Of a DNA stretch of 20,296 nt, positions 1 through 6,952 are shown in pieces. A program made the position numbers and the translations under genes. The stretch spans positions 1-20,296 of the forward strand of contig DAOUHO010000122.1 of the NCBI GenBank assembly GCA_034428595.1, given 5' to 3'. This DNA is from JAJECS01 sp034428595 (lineage in GTDB: Bacteria; Chloroflexota; UBA11872). A model generated the notes under the pieces. That model worked only from the letters and a program-made list of their open reading frames with translations. It was not told the DNA's origin and searched no databases. Position 1 is the stretch's first letter; every line of letters starts with the position of its first letter.

Positions 1-146
1 CAGTGCGCCTTGCGCAGCTCGGCGTAGGCGTCGCGCAAAAAGCCCGCGCCCGGCAACCGAGCCAAGCGATTCGGCGGCGCCGTGCGGCGCCGTGAACGGC
101 CGCCGCGGGCGGCCGTCCGGTTGGATTGTTCTCTAACGAGTTTCAC
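1..146 (-). CDS. secE: SecE, preprotein translocase subunit (N-terminal part, cut by window edge)
   Basis: SecE is a small inner-membrane subunit that clamps SecY in the protein-export channel. The visible 48 residues end in FLRDAYAELRKAH (residues 36-48), which matches the conserved amphipathic-helix motif of SecE (FxRDxxxELRKxxWPTxxE in the family). The transmembrane helix would lie beyond the left edge. The leading ~35 residues are Arg- and Ala-rich and poorly conserved, as is common before the SecE core. The proposed start is a GTG at 146-144, which overlaps the end of rpmG by 14 bases. No Shine-Dalgarno is clear, and in-frame TTG codons at 65 and 56 are alternatives. The rpmG-secE order is the classical one, with nusG expected next. 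Identification is good; the start is uncertain. Confidence 0.75.
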   Translation of the reverse strand, partial: MKLVREQSNRTAARGGRSRRRTAPPNRLARLPGAGFLRDAYAELRKAH

Positions 147-297
147 GATGGCGTCGATGTTCGCGGCAGCGCGCGCAGAACTTGCTCAGTTCCATCCGAT
201 CCGGGTCGTTGCGCCGGTTCTTGCTCGACACATAGCCGCGAGAGCCGCAGTCCACGCATTCGAGCGTTATGACAAGTCGATCACCGCGTCGGGGCAT
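133..297 (-). CDS. rpmG: 50S ribosomal protein L33 (zinc-binding form)
   Basis: L33 is a small protein of the large ribosomal subunit. The 54-residue product contains LECVDCGSRGYVSSKNRRN followed by DRMELSKFCARCREHR, the classic L33 sequence. Two CxxC pairs (C14/C17 and C41/C44) mark the zinc-ribbon form rather than the cysteine-free paralogue. Length is normal for the family (about 50-55). The start used is ATG at 297; an in-frame ATG at 312 would add MRNAL, and neither has a strong Shine-Dalgarno. A 7-bp stem (313-342) sits directly upstream of the longer start. It is followed on the same strand by secE with a short overlap, so the two are probably co-transcribed. Family identity is very secure. 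Confidence 0.93.
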   Translation of the reverse strand: MPRRGDRLVITLECVDCGSRGYVSSKNRRNDPDRMELSKFCARCREHRRHRETR

Positions 298-312
298 CAG
301 AGCGTTCCGCAT

Positions 313-342
313 GGCCGGGAGGAACGATGCGCATGCCCGGCC
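313..342 (-). other. Stem-loop in the rpmG leader
   Basis: On the minus strand GGCCGGG (342-336) pairs perfectly with CCCGGCC (319-313) across a 16-nt loop. The stem ends immediately before the upstream candidate ATG (312-310) of rpmG. It could influence translation initiation, or it could be chance in GC-rich DNA. No function is established. Confidence 0.35.
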
Positions 343-383
343 TCACCACGCGCACGCCCAAGGCACTGGCCAAGGGATGCCGC

Positions 384-389
384 ATTGTA
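384..389 (-). promoter_or_regulatory. Possible -10 box for the rpmG-secE operon
   Basis: The minus strand reads TACAAT here, one mismatch from TATAAT and about 72 bases upstream of the rpmG candidate start at 312. The hexamer 17 bases further upstream (TCCAAT) is a poor -35, so this is a weak call. Confidence 0.25.
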
Positions 390-554
390 CACCGCCGGGC
401 GGGGCGATTGGACTCGGGGGCTTGGGCAGGATTAATTCAGTGATAGCCTTTGGGGGCGGAAACAAAGAGAGGCACCAGGAGGCGCGTTGCCGCGCGTCTA
501 ACCAGTGCCTGCTGGCATGGCAGCAGACCATGCACTCAGCAGAAGGGAGGCACC

Positions 555-665
555 GTGACGCCGCCAAAGACTAACTTCGCGTCGGCATTCGCCATCGCGC
601 GTGAACGCACCGCTCTCGCGGCGGTGCAGCCGGGGCGTCGTGCCCGTAAAAGCCTAATCCCATAG
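555..665 (+). CDS. Possible small ORF, 36 residues, unknown
   Basis: A GTG start follows AGGGAGG (544-550) at good spacing and opens a 36-codon frame, MTPPKTNFASAFAIARERT..., ending at TAG 663-665. No family is recognised. The product is basic and has no membrane segment. Its 3' third is made of the left arms of two strong hairpins (607-627 and 631-681), and the stop codon lies in the loop of the second, so it might be a leader peptide or simply fortuitous. The frame is open upstream to a TTG at 450, but the Shine-Dalgarno favours 555. Confidence 0.25.
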   Translation: MTPPKTNFASAFAIARERTALAAVQPGRRARKSLIP

Positions 666-720
666 GTGGCACGACGCCCCGCGCCGAACGGGCCGCTAGC
701 TTACACGGCTGGCGGCCCGT
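607..720. other. Three consecutive strong inverted repeats (structured intergenic element)
   Basis: Three perfect or near-perfect stems follow one another. The first is GCACCGC (607-613) with GCGGTGC (621-627), loop 7. The second is a perfect 14-bp stem, CGGGGCGTCGTGCC (631-644) with its complement at 668-681, loop 23. The third is ACGGGCCGC (688-696) with GCGGCCCGT (712-720), extended inward by one wobble pair and AGC/GCT to about 13 bp. No T-tract follows, so a simple intrinsic terminator is not indicated. Candidates are a structured RNA, a protein-binding array, or a palindromic repeat element. No known RNA family was recognised; tmRNA, SRP RNA and tRNA hallmarks are absent. Confidence 0.6.
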
Positions 721-804
721 CCGCACGTCGTGGTGAGCCAGAATAGTGGTTGAGTTTGATCAGGGTGCGAGAATTGGGCAAGGCGAAGCACGAGGCACCA
801 TCGC

Positions 805-1341
805 ATGACCGAAGGCGCGTCTTCGGATAACGAGGGGAGAGGGGACCCAGAGGACGCGTGGCCGAGCATCAAAGACGCCTACGCGTTCGTTCCGGCCTCA
901 TATGACTGGGCCATCCGGCGCTTTGATGCGATGGACGCCAGGCTGCGGCAGATCGGGATGGCGGCTGCAACGGTCACGCTCGGGGTTCCGGTCGCTGCCG
1001 GAGCCGTGGTCGGCTCGGGGCTGGCCTACTGGTGGCTCTACGCGATCGGTGCCAGCCTTGGCGCAATCGTAGCCCTAATGGCGCTTGTCGCGCATACGCG
1101 CGAGCATCTCACGCTCGTGTCCTTAGATGACCTGTGGAATCAGAATCTGGAGAAGCCCCGCTGGGAGTTCCGAAAGGACCAGATCTTCTTTGCCGCAGAG
1201 CGACAAGAGTCCAATCACGCCATAATCGAGCGGCGCGGCAGGCTTGCTGTTTACCTAGCCGTAGCCTTCGGCGGCCAGGTTCTCGTCATGGCCCTTTGGC
1301 TCGGACTGAATCTAGCGATGGCCGGCACTACCTGCTCTTAG
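805..1341 (+). CDS. Hypothetical three-helix membrane protein
   Basis: The 178-residue product has a soluble acidic N-terminus (about 1-48), two closely spaced hydrophobic segments (about 50-72 and 75-96), a charged soluble stretch of about 50 residues (97-146), and a third hydrophobic segment near the C-terminus (about 147-171). The segment FVPASYDWAIRRFDAMDARLRQIG just before the first helix resembles the amphipathic lead-in seen in several uncharacterised bacterial 2-3 TM proteins, but no named family is certain. GAGG at 792-795 gives a plausible ribosome-binding site 9 bases before the ATG. It is the first gene of the accessory block and lies 344 bases upstream of the methyltransferase gene on the same strand. 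A signalling or effector membrane protein of a defence locus is possible but unproven. Confidence 0.7.
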   Translation: MTEGASSDNEGRGDPEDAWPSIKDAYAFVPASYDWAIRRFDAMDARLRQIGMAAATVTLGVPVAAGAVVGSGLAYWWLYAIGASLGAIVALMALVAHTREHLTLVSLDDLWNQNLEKPRWEFRKDQIFFAAERQESNHAIIERRGRLAVYLAVAFGGQVLVMALWLGLNLAMAGTTCS

Positions 1342-1477
1342 CGCCCCTGGTGATCCTGCCCCTTTCCCGTTTACGCGGGGGAGGTGGCGTTGCACCTTTG
1401 GTCGCCCGACCGTCATCGCGCTGCCTAGGCGGAGGCGGTGGACTCTTACCCTTGTCCGTTTTCTTGTCGCTCGGCAT
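1328..1477 (-). CDS. Possible small basic proline-rich protein, 49 residues
   Basis: On the minus strand an ATG at 1477 is preceded by CAGGAG with a 5-nt spacer, one of the best Shine-Dalgarno sites in the window. It opens a 49-residue frame, MPSDKKTDKGKSPPPPPRQ..., ending in TAG at 1328-1330. The product is rich in Lys, Arg and Pro, with two proline runs (PPPPP and PPPP), and should be disordered and very basic. It overlaps the last 14 bases of the membrane-protein gene tail to tail. No homologue is recognised, and low-complexity composition is easy to get by chance in GC-rich DNA. The strong ribosome-binding site is the main support. Confidence 0.4.
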   Translation of the reverse strand: MPSDKKTDKGKSPPPPPRQRDDGRATKGATPPPPRKRERGRITRGAKSR

Positions 1478-1685
1478 AGCGGCTCCTGCAATTCGGTCCC
1501 AAGAGCAAGTCTAGGCCACGCGGTCACGGGAACCTAAAGATGTGCCGCGGAATTCGTGAGCGGACTCAGCGATACGTCTTGCCCACGACAAGTCCCATAG
1601 GCTTCGACAGACGCGTGCGTGGTACCCGGCGGCCCCAGTGGGCGGCTGAGGCTACGCTATACCTCCCAGCCGGCGGCAAGGTCTA

Positions 1686-4394
1686 ATGGCGAAGCAAGAA
1701 GAGTTCCAAAACCGCGTCCTAGCGCAGTTGCTTACCGAGCACGGCGTCGCAGCGGACTTCGAGGAGCGCCGCGGGCGCCGAAAAATCGATGTCGTAGCTG
1801 AAGTCGACGGACTCGAGGTTGTCCTAGAAGCCGAAACTGGATTCGAGCGCAAGGCCCAGGCGATAAAGGACGCTGACGCCCGCTTGCGGCAAAAGCTCGC
1901 CATCCTTGCGTTCGCCGTCTGCTATCCGGCTGGCGTTACCGAGGACACCCTTCGCGACGCCACATTGGCCTGGACCGTCCGGACGAAGCCGGGGGAGCCA
2001 GCCGGCGAGTGGTCCGAGGGCGGCGTGGCGCAGTTGGCTCAAGCCATCCAACAGACGCCACACTCACTCAGTGGCACCGATGTCGCCGCGCGGATGCTAT
2101 CCGATGGCCTAGACCAAGTGGTGCAGAAGCTCAAGCCATCCGTGTGGCAGGCGCTGGCGCGAAGACTTGATCTTCCGGCAACGAATCCCCAAGGCCAACT
2201 GCCGAGCGAAAGGTACTTCGTGGCCGCCAAGCGCGGCATGCTCGTCGTGGCAACCGCCATGCTGTTTCATCACCGGGTGCACGAGCACTTGCCGGTCCTT
2301 TGCCCGCCTGGCTATGACGGACCATGGCCGCCAGCAAGCGCCAGCGAGTGCGCTGAGTCGGACACGCCAATCAGCGCTTTTCGGGAGGCTTGGCAAGGCA
2401 TCCTCGCCGTGGACTACCGGCCGGTCTTCGAGACTGGCCGCGTCGCGCTTGGGACGCTCTCGGCGGACCCCGACACCGGCCAGGCCGTCGGTAGACTGGC
2501 CGAGGTCGTGGCGAGAGTCTCGGAACGGGTCGTCGGTCTACGCCATGATCTGCTAGGGCGCGTCTTCCACCGCGTGCTGGACACCGCCCGCTACGACGGC
2601 TCGTTCTACACGTCTACCGCTGCTGCCGTGCTGCTGGCCTCGCTGGCCCTTCGCGAACAGGATTCCGATTGGTCCGACGCCGATGCAATCGGGGCCCTCC
2701 GCATCTGCGATCCGGCGTGTGGAACTGGGACCCTACTCATGGCCGTCGCCGAACGCATTCGTGATCTTCGCAACGCTACTGGCCCCACCAAGCCCGAAGA
2801 CGACGAGACTCTCGGCCTCCTCCTCGTCGAAGACGTGCTGTGGGGCTATGACGTCAATCTCACCGCTACGCACATGGCAGCGAGCACGCTCGGGATGCTC
2901 TCGCCAACCACGCGGTTTACGCACATGAACATCCACCGGGCACGTTTGGGAGTATTCGACAGGAAGCCCCACCTCGGCTCAATGGAATTCCTGTTCGGTC
3001 AAGCAATGCTGGCCGATTGGCCGACCACCCAGCATGTGGAAACCGAAAAGGACGAGGGCGAACCACCTCCGGCGATGGACCTCGTGATCATGAACCCGCC
3101 GTTCACCCGCGACAGCCTGCGCCACGATCAATTCAGCCGCGCCGACGAGCTGGCGATCAAGCGGCGCGAGAAGGCAATGCTGGAGAAGCACCCAAACAGG
3201 GAAGCGGCTCGACTCTCCGGCTCAGCAAATGCGTTCATGGTGCTCGCCGACTCAATGACGCGGGACGATAGCGGAGTTTTGGCCGTCGTATTGCCTACGG
3301 TGATGGCGACAAATCCCGCTGCGTCCGAGACCCGGAAATACCTCGCCCAGCGGTTCCACATCGACACAATCGTCGCGTCCCACGATCCGCACCGCATCTT
3401 CTTTTCGGAGAACACCACCATCGGCGAAGTGCTGCTGGTGTGCCGGCGGTGGCACGGCAGCGGATCAAAGCCGCCGACACGAGCGGTCAATCTGGTAGTG
3501 AATCCGGAAACACCCGTGGCGGCGCTGGATGCCGCCGAGAGGATCAAGCAAGCCGACGGAAAGAGCCGCCGGGATTCCCAATCCTTCACCGTCCAGCAGG
3601 TGGACGCCGACCGGGTAGAGCGCGGAGACTGGTACGCCGTAAACTTCCTCTCGCCGTTCCTGGCGGGCGCCTACCGGACCGTCACCGAAGCGAATCCGGG
3701 GACGCTCTCCACTGTTCCGCTGAGCCACTTGGCCAAAGTCGGACCCGCAGGCCAGCGAATACGAGACGCCTACACTCGCTCGGCTCTGCCTACGGAGTCG
3801 GGTCGCCGCGCGCTCTGGTTTCACAAGACGGAAATCATGCAGTCCATGCTCGCCGAGACGGACGTGTACATCGAGCCGAAACCGTCGAAGGTCCACCTGG
3901 CCGACCGATATTGGGAGCAGCGCAGCGACATGCTGCTGCCGCAGAAATTGCGACTAAACAAGGCGCGGGTCGCCGCAGTGATGCTCCCAGGTCGGGCTGT
4001 CGGTTCGATCTGGATACCCTGCCGACCCCATAATCCAAGCACCGCCAAAGCGCTATGCCTCTACATGAACTCCACGCCGGGGATTCTGACCTTGCTCGGC
4101 GGGCGCGACAACAAGGTGCCTTCCTACCCGTCATTCTCGCTGGATACGCTACGCTCGCTCCCGGTACCGGATTTCACAGAACTGGAGCCCGCGAGCCTCG
4201 ATTTCCTCAACAGCTGGTTCGATTGGCTGCGGCACGAGGAGCTGTTACCCCTACCTCACATGCACGACGACCCAATTCGCGAGCATATCGACGATGCAGT
4301 CACCGAGGCCCTGGGTCTTGACTCCGAATGGATCGCCAATGTGCGACGCGAACTCGCGCGGGAACCGTCAGTCATGGACCGGCGACGCGAATAG
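1686..4394 (+). CDS. N6-adenine DNA methyltransferase with N-terminal nuclease-like domain (type IIG / BREX-like)
   Basis: The 902-residue protein probably methylates adenine in DNA. Residues 342-348 read DPACGTG (SAM-binding motif I) and 470-473 NPPF (catalytic motif IV), in the order of gamma-class N6 methyltransferases. GSFYTST just upstream resembles the motif-X region of type I/IIG enzymes. The first ~110 residues look like a PD-(D/E)xK fold: RRKID (D35) then VVLEAET (E48, E50). The expected catalytic Lys is Glu (ExE), so cleavage activity is doubtful. The C-terminal ~200 residues, with a SFSLDTLRSLPVPDF stretch, resemble a target-recognition/HsdS-like region. No separate restriction or specificity gene follows, suggesting a single-chain system or a methylase within a larger defence locus. 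Start: ATG with a weak AAGG 6 bases upstream. PglX of BREX and DISARM methylases are alternatives, but their partner genes are absent. Confidence 0.85.
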   Translation: MAKQEEFQNRVLAQLLTEHGVAADFEERRGRRKIDVVAEVDGLEVVLEAETGFERKAQAIKDADARLRQKLAILAFAVCYPAGVTEDTLRDATLAWTVRTKPGEPAGEWSEGGVAQLAQAIQQTPHSLSGTDVAARMLSDGLDQVVQKLKPSVWQALARRLDLPATNPQGQLPSERYFVAAKRGMLVVATAMLFHHRVHEHLPVLCPPGYDGPWPPASASECAESDTPISAFREAWQGILAVDYRPVFETGRVALGTLSADPDTGQAVGRLAEVVARVSERVVGLRHDLLGRVFHRVLDTARYDGSFYTSTAAAVLLASLALREQDSDWSDADAIGALRICDPACGTGTLLMAVAERIRDLRNATGPTKPEDDETLGLLLVEDVLWGYDVNLTATHMAASTLGMLSPTTRFTHMNIHRARLGVFDRKPHLGSMEFLFGQAMLADWPTTQHVETEKDEGEPPPAMDLVIMNPPFTRDSLRHDQFSRADELAIKRREKAMLEKHPNREAARLSGSANAFMVLADSMTRDDSGVLAVVLPTVMATNPAASETRKYLAQRFHIDTIVASHDPHRIFFSENTTIGEVLLVCRRWHGSGSKPPTRAVNLVVNPETPVAALDAAERIKQADGKSRRDSQSFTVQQVDADRVERGDWYAVNFLSPFLAGAYRTVTEANPGTLSTVPLSHLAKVGPAGQRIRDAYTRSALPTESGRRALWFHKTEIMQSMLAETDVYIEPKPSKVHLADRYWEQRSDMLLPQKLRLNKARVAAVMLPGRAVGSIWIPCRPHNPSTAKALCLYMNSTPGILTLLGGRDNKVPSYPSFSLDTLRSLPVPDFTELEPASLDFLNSWFDWLRHEELLPLPHMHDDPIREHIDDAVTEALGLDSEWIANVRRELAREPSVMDRRRE

Positions 4395-4429
4395 CCCGCC
4401 GGCGCTCGCGGTAACTCGCCAAATAAGAA

Positions 4430-4452
4430 CGGCGGCCATCCACTGACCGCCG
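4430..4452 (+). terminator. Weak hairpin after the methyltransferase gene
   Basis: CGGCGG (4430-4435) pairs with CCGCCG (4447-4452) around an 11-nt loop, about 35 bases after the methyltransferase stop codon. There is no T-tract, so terminator activity is only a possibility. Confidence 0.3.
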
Positions 4453-4489
4453 CACGAGCGAAGCCTAAACAACGCAGGGAAAAGACAGG

Positions 4490-5422
4490 ATGGCAGTCCA
4501 ACGTCGGTTTGAAATCGATAACTCACGGAAGCACCTTCTGCCACGGTTCTATTTGCGAGGCTTTTGCCCGCCAAGACGTCCGAATCAAATCTACATGTAT
4601 GACAAAACCAATCCCGCCAATGAGGTGACACTGTCTTCCGTGAGAAATGTGGCGGTGTCAAAGTACGCATATTCTGTTGTGAATGATGCAATTCTACAAG
4701 AGCGTGAGCATCAATGGGCACTCATACTTGACAAGCTCAAAGGCACCAGTATTTCCGACTTGAATACATATATTTCTGATCGATCTCAATCTGCTGTTTT
4801 GAGGTCGTGGCTTGCCTGCTTTGTTGTGGATTCCAGGCTCAGAAGCCCCGGGGCGAGAGCAAAAGTTAGAGCCGAACTAGAGGCAATGCGTGAGAATTAC
4901 CGGGAGGTGGTCGACCAATTCAAGGTGGAACTCAAGTCATCCATGACGAAACGATCGGTGAGTGGCCGGACGTTCGATGCAAAGGAGTTGAATCAAACGA
5001 TTGCGGCTATTGCCGACGAGACCGGAGTTTACGATCAACGAAAATTCGAAGCAATTTTCATGGACCCATTCTTGCGTGGCAAGGAAGGCGAAAGAGAATA
5101 CAAACTGCATGAAGAAGGGAGGTGGCGGTTTGAAGAACCGCCGAGTGGCCGCAGCTTCATTACGTCGGATATGCCCTCAGTCTCCCTGCCAAGACCTGGC
5201 GATAGCAACGGGGTACTCTTTACCATGCCGCTTTCATCTAAGTTGCAATTGATTGGCTTCTGTGGAGATGATTGGCAGGAGAGCGGGCTCTCTGTACTCC
5301 CGGATATAGACGATCGAAGAATGGACCTCATCAATAGGTCCGTATTCAACATTGCAGAGAGGTTCGTCTATGCATCATCAGAGGATGAGATTATTCGGGC
5401 CAGACAATTGCGGGACGTTTAG
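4490..5422 (+). CDS. DUF4238 domain protein
   Basis: The 310-residue product starts with KHLLPRFYLRGF (from residue 14), the signature opening of DUF4238 proteins (family form HxxPqfyLrnF), followed by an IYMYDK strand. It also has the later ITSDMPSVSLP stretch (224-234), matching the family's conserved TSDxP motif. The molecular function of DUF4238 is not established; members turn up next to restriction or other defence genes. Base composition is strikingly different from the neighbours: 48 of 120 bases (40%) are G or C at 4681-4800, against 36/60 at 3241-3300 in the methyltransferase gene and 39/60 at 10921-10980 in lysA. This points to recent transfer. CAGGGA about 9-10 bases upstream may serve as the ribosome-binding site. 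It lies 95 bases after the methyltransferase gene and 18 before the next gene. Confidence 0.85.
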   Translation: MAVQRRFEIDNSRKHLLPRFYLRGFCPPRRPNQIYMYDKTNPANEVTLSSVRNVAVSKYAYSVVNDAILQEREHQWALILDKLKGTSISDLNTYISDRSQSAVLRSWLACFVVDSRLRSPGARAKVRAELEAMRENYREVVDQFKVELKSSMTKRSVSGRTFDAKELNQTIAAIADETGVYDQRKFEAIFMDPFLRGKEGEREYKLHEEGRWRFEEPPSGRSFITSDMPSVSLPRPGDSNGVLFTMPLSSKLQLIGFCGDDWQESGLSVLPDIDDRRMDLINRSVFNIAERFVYASSEDEIIRARQLRDV

Positions 5423-5440
5423 CGAGATGGTGGGGTCCTC

Positions 5441-5740
5441 ATGGGTCTGATACGGACAATCTTCGCCGCGGTCGGCCTTGCCGCAAGCCTCATCGCCCGC
5501 GGTATCTGGCGCGCGCTCACCGCGGTTGTGTGGGCGCTCGGCGTCGTTGCTCGCTACCTGATCCGCGTCCTCTGGTGGGTCGTCCGCGTTGGCGTGCCGG
5601 CGCTTGGACAGGGCGCCCGCGCCCTGGGCCGATTCGTTTGGCCACGGCTGGTGATCGCCGTCGCCCTGCTTGGCTACGGAACTGCCCGCGCCGGGACCTG
5701 GATCCGACGAAAGATCAGCCGGGCAAACGAGTCGCAGTAA
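5441..5740 (+). CDS. Small, very basic membrane protein, unknown
   Basis: The 99-residue product is almost entirely hydrophobic or amphipathic: segments near 5-35, 38-53 and 68-82 are rich in Val, Leu, Ala and Trp, punctuated by Arg every few residues. It has one acidic residue in total (the Glu of ANESQ) against well over ten Arg/Lys, so it should insert in or disrupt membranes. No family is recognised. It begins 18 bases after the DUF4238 stop codon, with GGTGGGG about 5 bases upstream of the ATG, so co-transcription and translation with that gene are likely. Its GC is host-like, unlike DUF4238. It could be a membrane-acting effector of the accessory block or an ordinary small membrane protein; the sequence alone cannot decide. 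Confidence 0.6.
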   Translation: MGLIRTIFAAVGLAASLIARGIWRALTAVVWALGVVARYLIRVLWWVVRVGVPALGQGARALGRFVWPRLVIAVALLGYGTARAGTWIRRKISRANESQ

Positions 5741-5760
5741 CGCCCAGTCCCTTCGGGGCG
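5741..5760. terminator. Small hairpin between convergent genes
   Basis: CGCCC (5741-5745) can pair with GGGCG (5756-5760) in the 28-base gap between the convergent small membrane-protein and ketopantoate-reductase genes. The position suits a shared terminator, but the stem is short and lacks a T-tract. Confidence 0.25.
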
Positions 5761-5768
5761 GTCGACGC

Positions 5769-6698
5769 CTATATCCCCCCGAACGCCCGCGCGCGGGCGT
5801 TGAGCGAGAGGTAGATGGCCTCTAGCGCCGGCGTGGGGATGCCGGCCTCGCGGCCGCGCCGCACCACCGCGCCGGTGAGGTACTCGAGCTCGACGCGTCG
5901 TTGGTGGCCGAAGTCGACCTGGAGCGACGTGGTGTTGTCCGCCGGGGCGGATTGCAGCAGGGCGACGAGGTCGTCGCTGGTCGATTCCGGCAGGTCCACG
6001 CCCAGCGCGCGTCCCACGGATGCCGCTTCATCGAACATCATGCGGTAGACATCTTCCATGCCCTCGGTGGACAGGATGTCGCCGAGCGGAAGCTGGCAGG
6101 CGGCGCTCATGCCGCCGTGGACGGACAGCAGCACGATCTTGCTCCACAGGATCCGGGTGATGTCGTCGCCGACCTCGGTCTCGATGCCGCAGCCGCGCAG
6201 CGCCTCGGCGATGGTCTCCACGCGGTCCGAAATCCCGCCGCCGGGCTCGCCGATGGCGGCGCGCACCAGCGCGTCCTGGTACTCGATCACGCCCGGCCCG
6301 GCGATGTGCGCCGTGAGCCACGTGGCGCCGCCGATGACGTGCTCCGCGCCCAGCACGGACGACAGCATCGGCACGCTGTCGATGCCGTTCTGCAGCGTGA
6401 GCACCGCGGTCTCGTCGCCGACGGCGGGGACCAGCAACGCGGCCGCCGACTGCGTGTCGTAGGCCTTGACCGCGAACACGACGAGATCGAACGTCGCCCC
6501 GGCATCGGCCGGCCGCTCGACGGCATCGACCTGGAGGAACCGGCGCGAACCGTCTTCGCTGAGCATGCACAGCCCGTGCTCGCGAATGGCTTCGAGATGC
6601 GCCCCGCGGGCCACGAAGGTCACGTCGTGGCCGGTGTCGAACAGCCCGGCGCCGACAAAGCCGCCAACTCCGCCGGATCCCATCATCATCACGCGCAT
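5769..6698 (-). CDS. panE: 2-dehydropantoate 2-reductase (ketopantoate reductase family)
   Basis: Ketopantoate reductase makes pantoate from 2-dehydropantoate with NADPH in pantothenate/CoA synthesis; paralogues act on other 2-oxo acids. The 309-residue length is typical. The N-terminal Rossmann motif is GSGGVGG (7-13), followed by AVKAYDT (K78) and QNG (N104). The presumed catalytic Lys is K187 in LWSKIVL, and the C-terminal VELEYLTG carries the family's conserved Glu. The Asn usually found four residues after the catalytic Lys (KxxxN) is Leu here, so substrate could differ from ketopantoate. AAGGAG sits just upstream of the ATG at 6698, supporting that start. It stands alone, convergent with the preceding block, and no other pantothenate genes are nearby, so the gene symbol is tentative. 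Confidence 0.85.
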   Translation of the reverse strand: MRVMMMGSGGVGGFVGAGLFDTGHDVTFVARGAHLEAIREHGLCMLSEDGSRRFLQVDAVERPADAGATFDLVVFAVKAYDTQSAAALLVPAVGDETAVLTLQNGIDSVPMLSSVLGAEHVIGGATWLTAHIAGPGVIEYQDALVRAAIGEPGGGISDRVETIAEALRGCGIETEVGDDITRILWSKIVLLSVHGGMSAACQLPLGDILSTEGMEDVYRMMFDEAASVGRALGVDLPESTSDDLVALLQSAPADNTTSLQVDFGHQRRVELEYLTGAVVRRGREAGIPTPALEAIYLSLNARARAFGGI

Positions 6699-6791
6699 GC
6701 TGCTCTCCTTTTCTTACAAAGACTCTTGTTCTGCCCGGTCAGGTGCGGAATTTGTGAGACACAGCCGGAGCGGATTCCGTTTAGTTGGGGC

Positions 6792-6895
6792 TGGATTCCC
6801 GCCTTCGAAGACCTTTGCACGACTGGTCGAAAGTCCACGCTCATGCCTCGGATCACCCTCACCCTAACCCTCTCCCATCCAGGGAGAGGGGACCG
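6792..6895 (+). repeat. Dispersed intergenic repeat, copy A
   Basis: This ~104-bp stretch is repeated at 10423-10520 in the same orientation. Shared blocks include TGGAT(T/C)CCCGCCTT, (A/G)GTGGTCGA or close variants, CCACGCT, and CGGATCACCCTCACCCT. It ends in a 9-bp hairpin, CCCTCTCCC (6868-6876) with GGGAGAGGG (6882-6890). Copy A has an extra AACCCT relative to copy B. It is a non-coding interspersed element of unknown function. Confidence 0.75.
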
Positions 6896-6902
6896 GACCC
6901 AC

Positions 6903-6920
6903 TCCCCGCCGGCGCGGGGA
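6903..6920. repeat. Short palindrome in the repeat mosaic
   Basis: TCCCCGC (6903-6909) pairs with GCGGGGA (6914-6920) across a 4-nt loop, 8 bases after dispersed repeat copy A. It is one module of the palindromic mosaic that fills the spacer. Confidence 0.5.
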
Positions 6921-6952
6921 CTGGCTTTGGGGGCCTTCGCAAAACCGCGTAT

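Noticed and set aside
327..443. 38-codon plus-strand frame with GGGAGG upstream of ATG
   Set aside because: The apparent ribosome-binding site is part of the stem upstream of rpmG on the other strand, and the peptide has no recognisable feature. It is too weak to list.
300..800. A tRNA gene beside rpmG-secE, as often found there and as a target for island insertion
   Set aside because: No T-loop-like GGTTCGAATCC or its complement and no cloverleaf could be found on either strand in this spacer.
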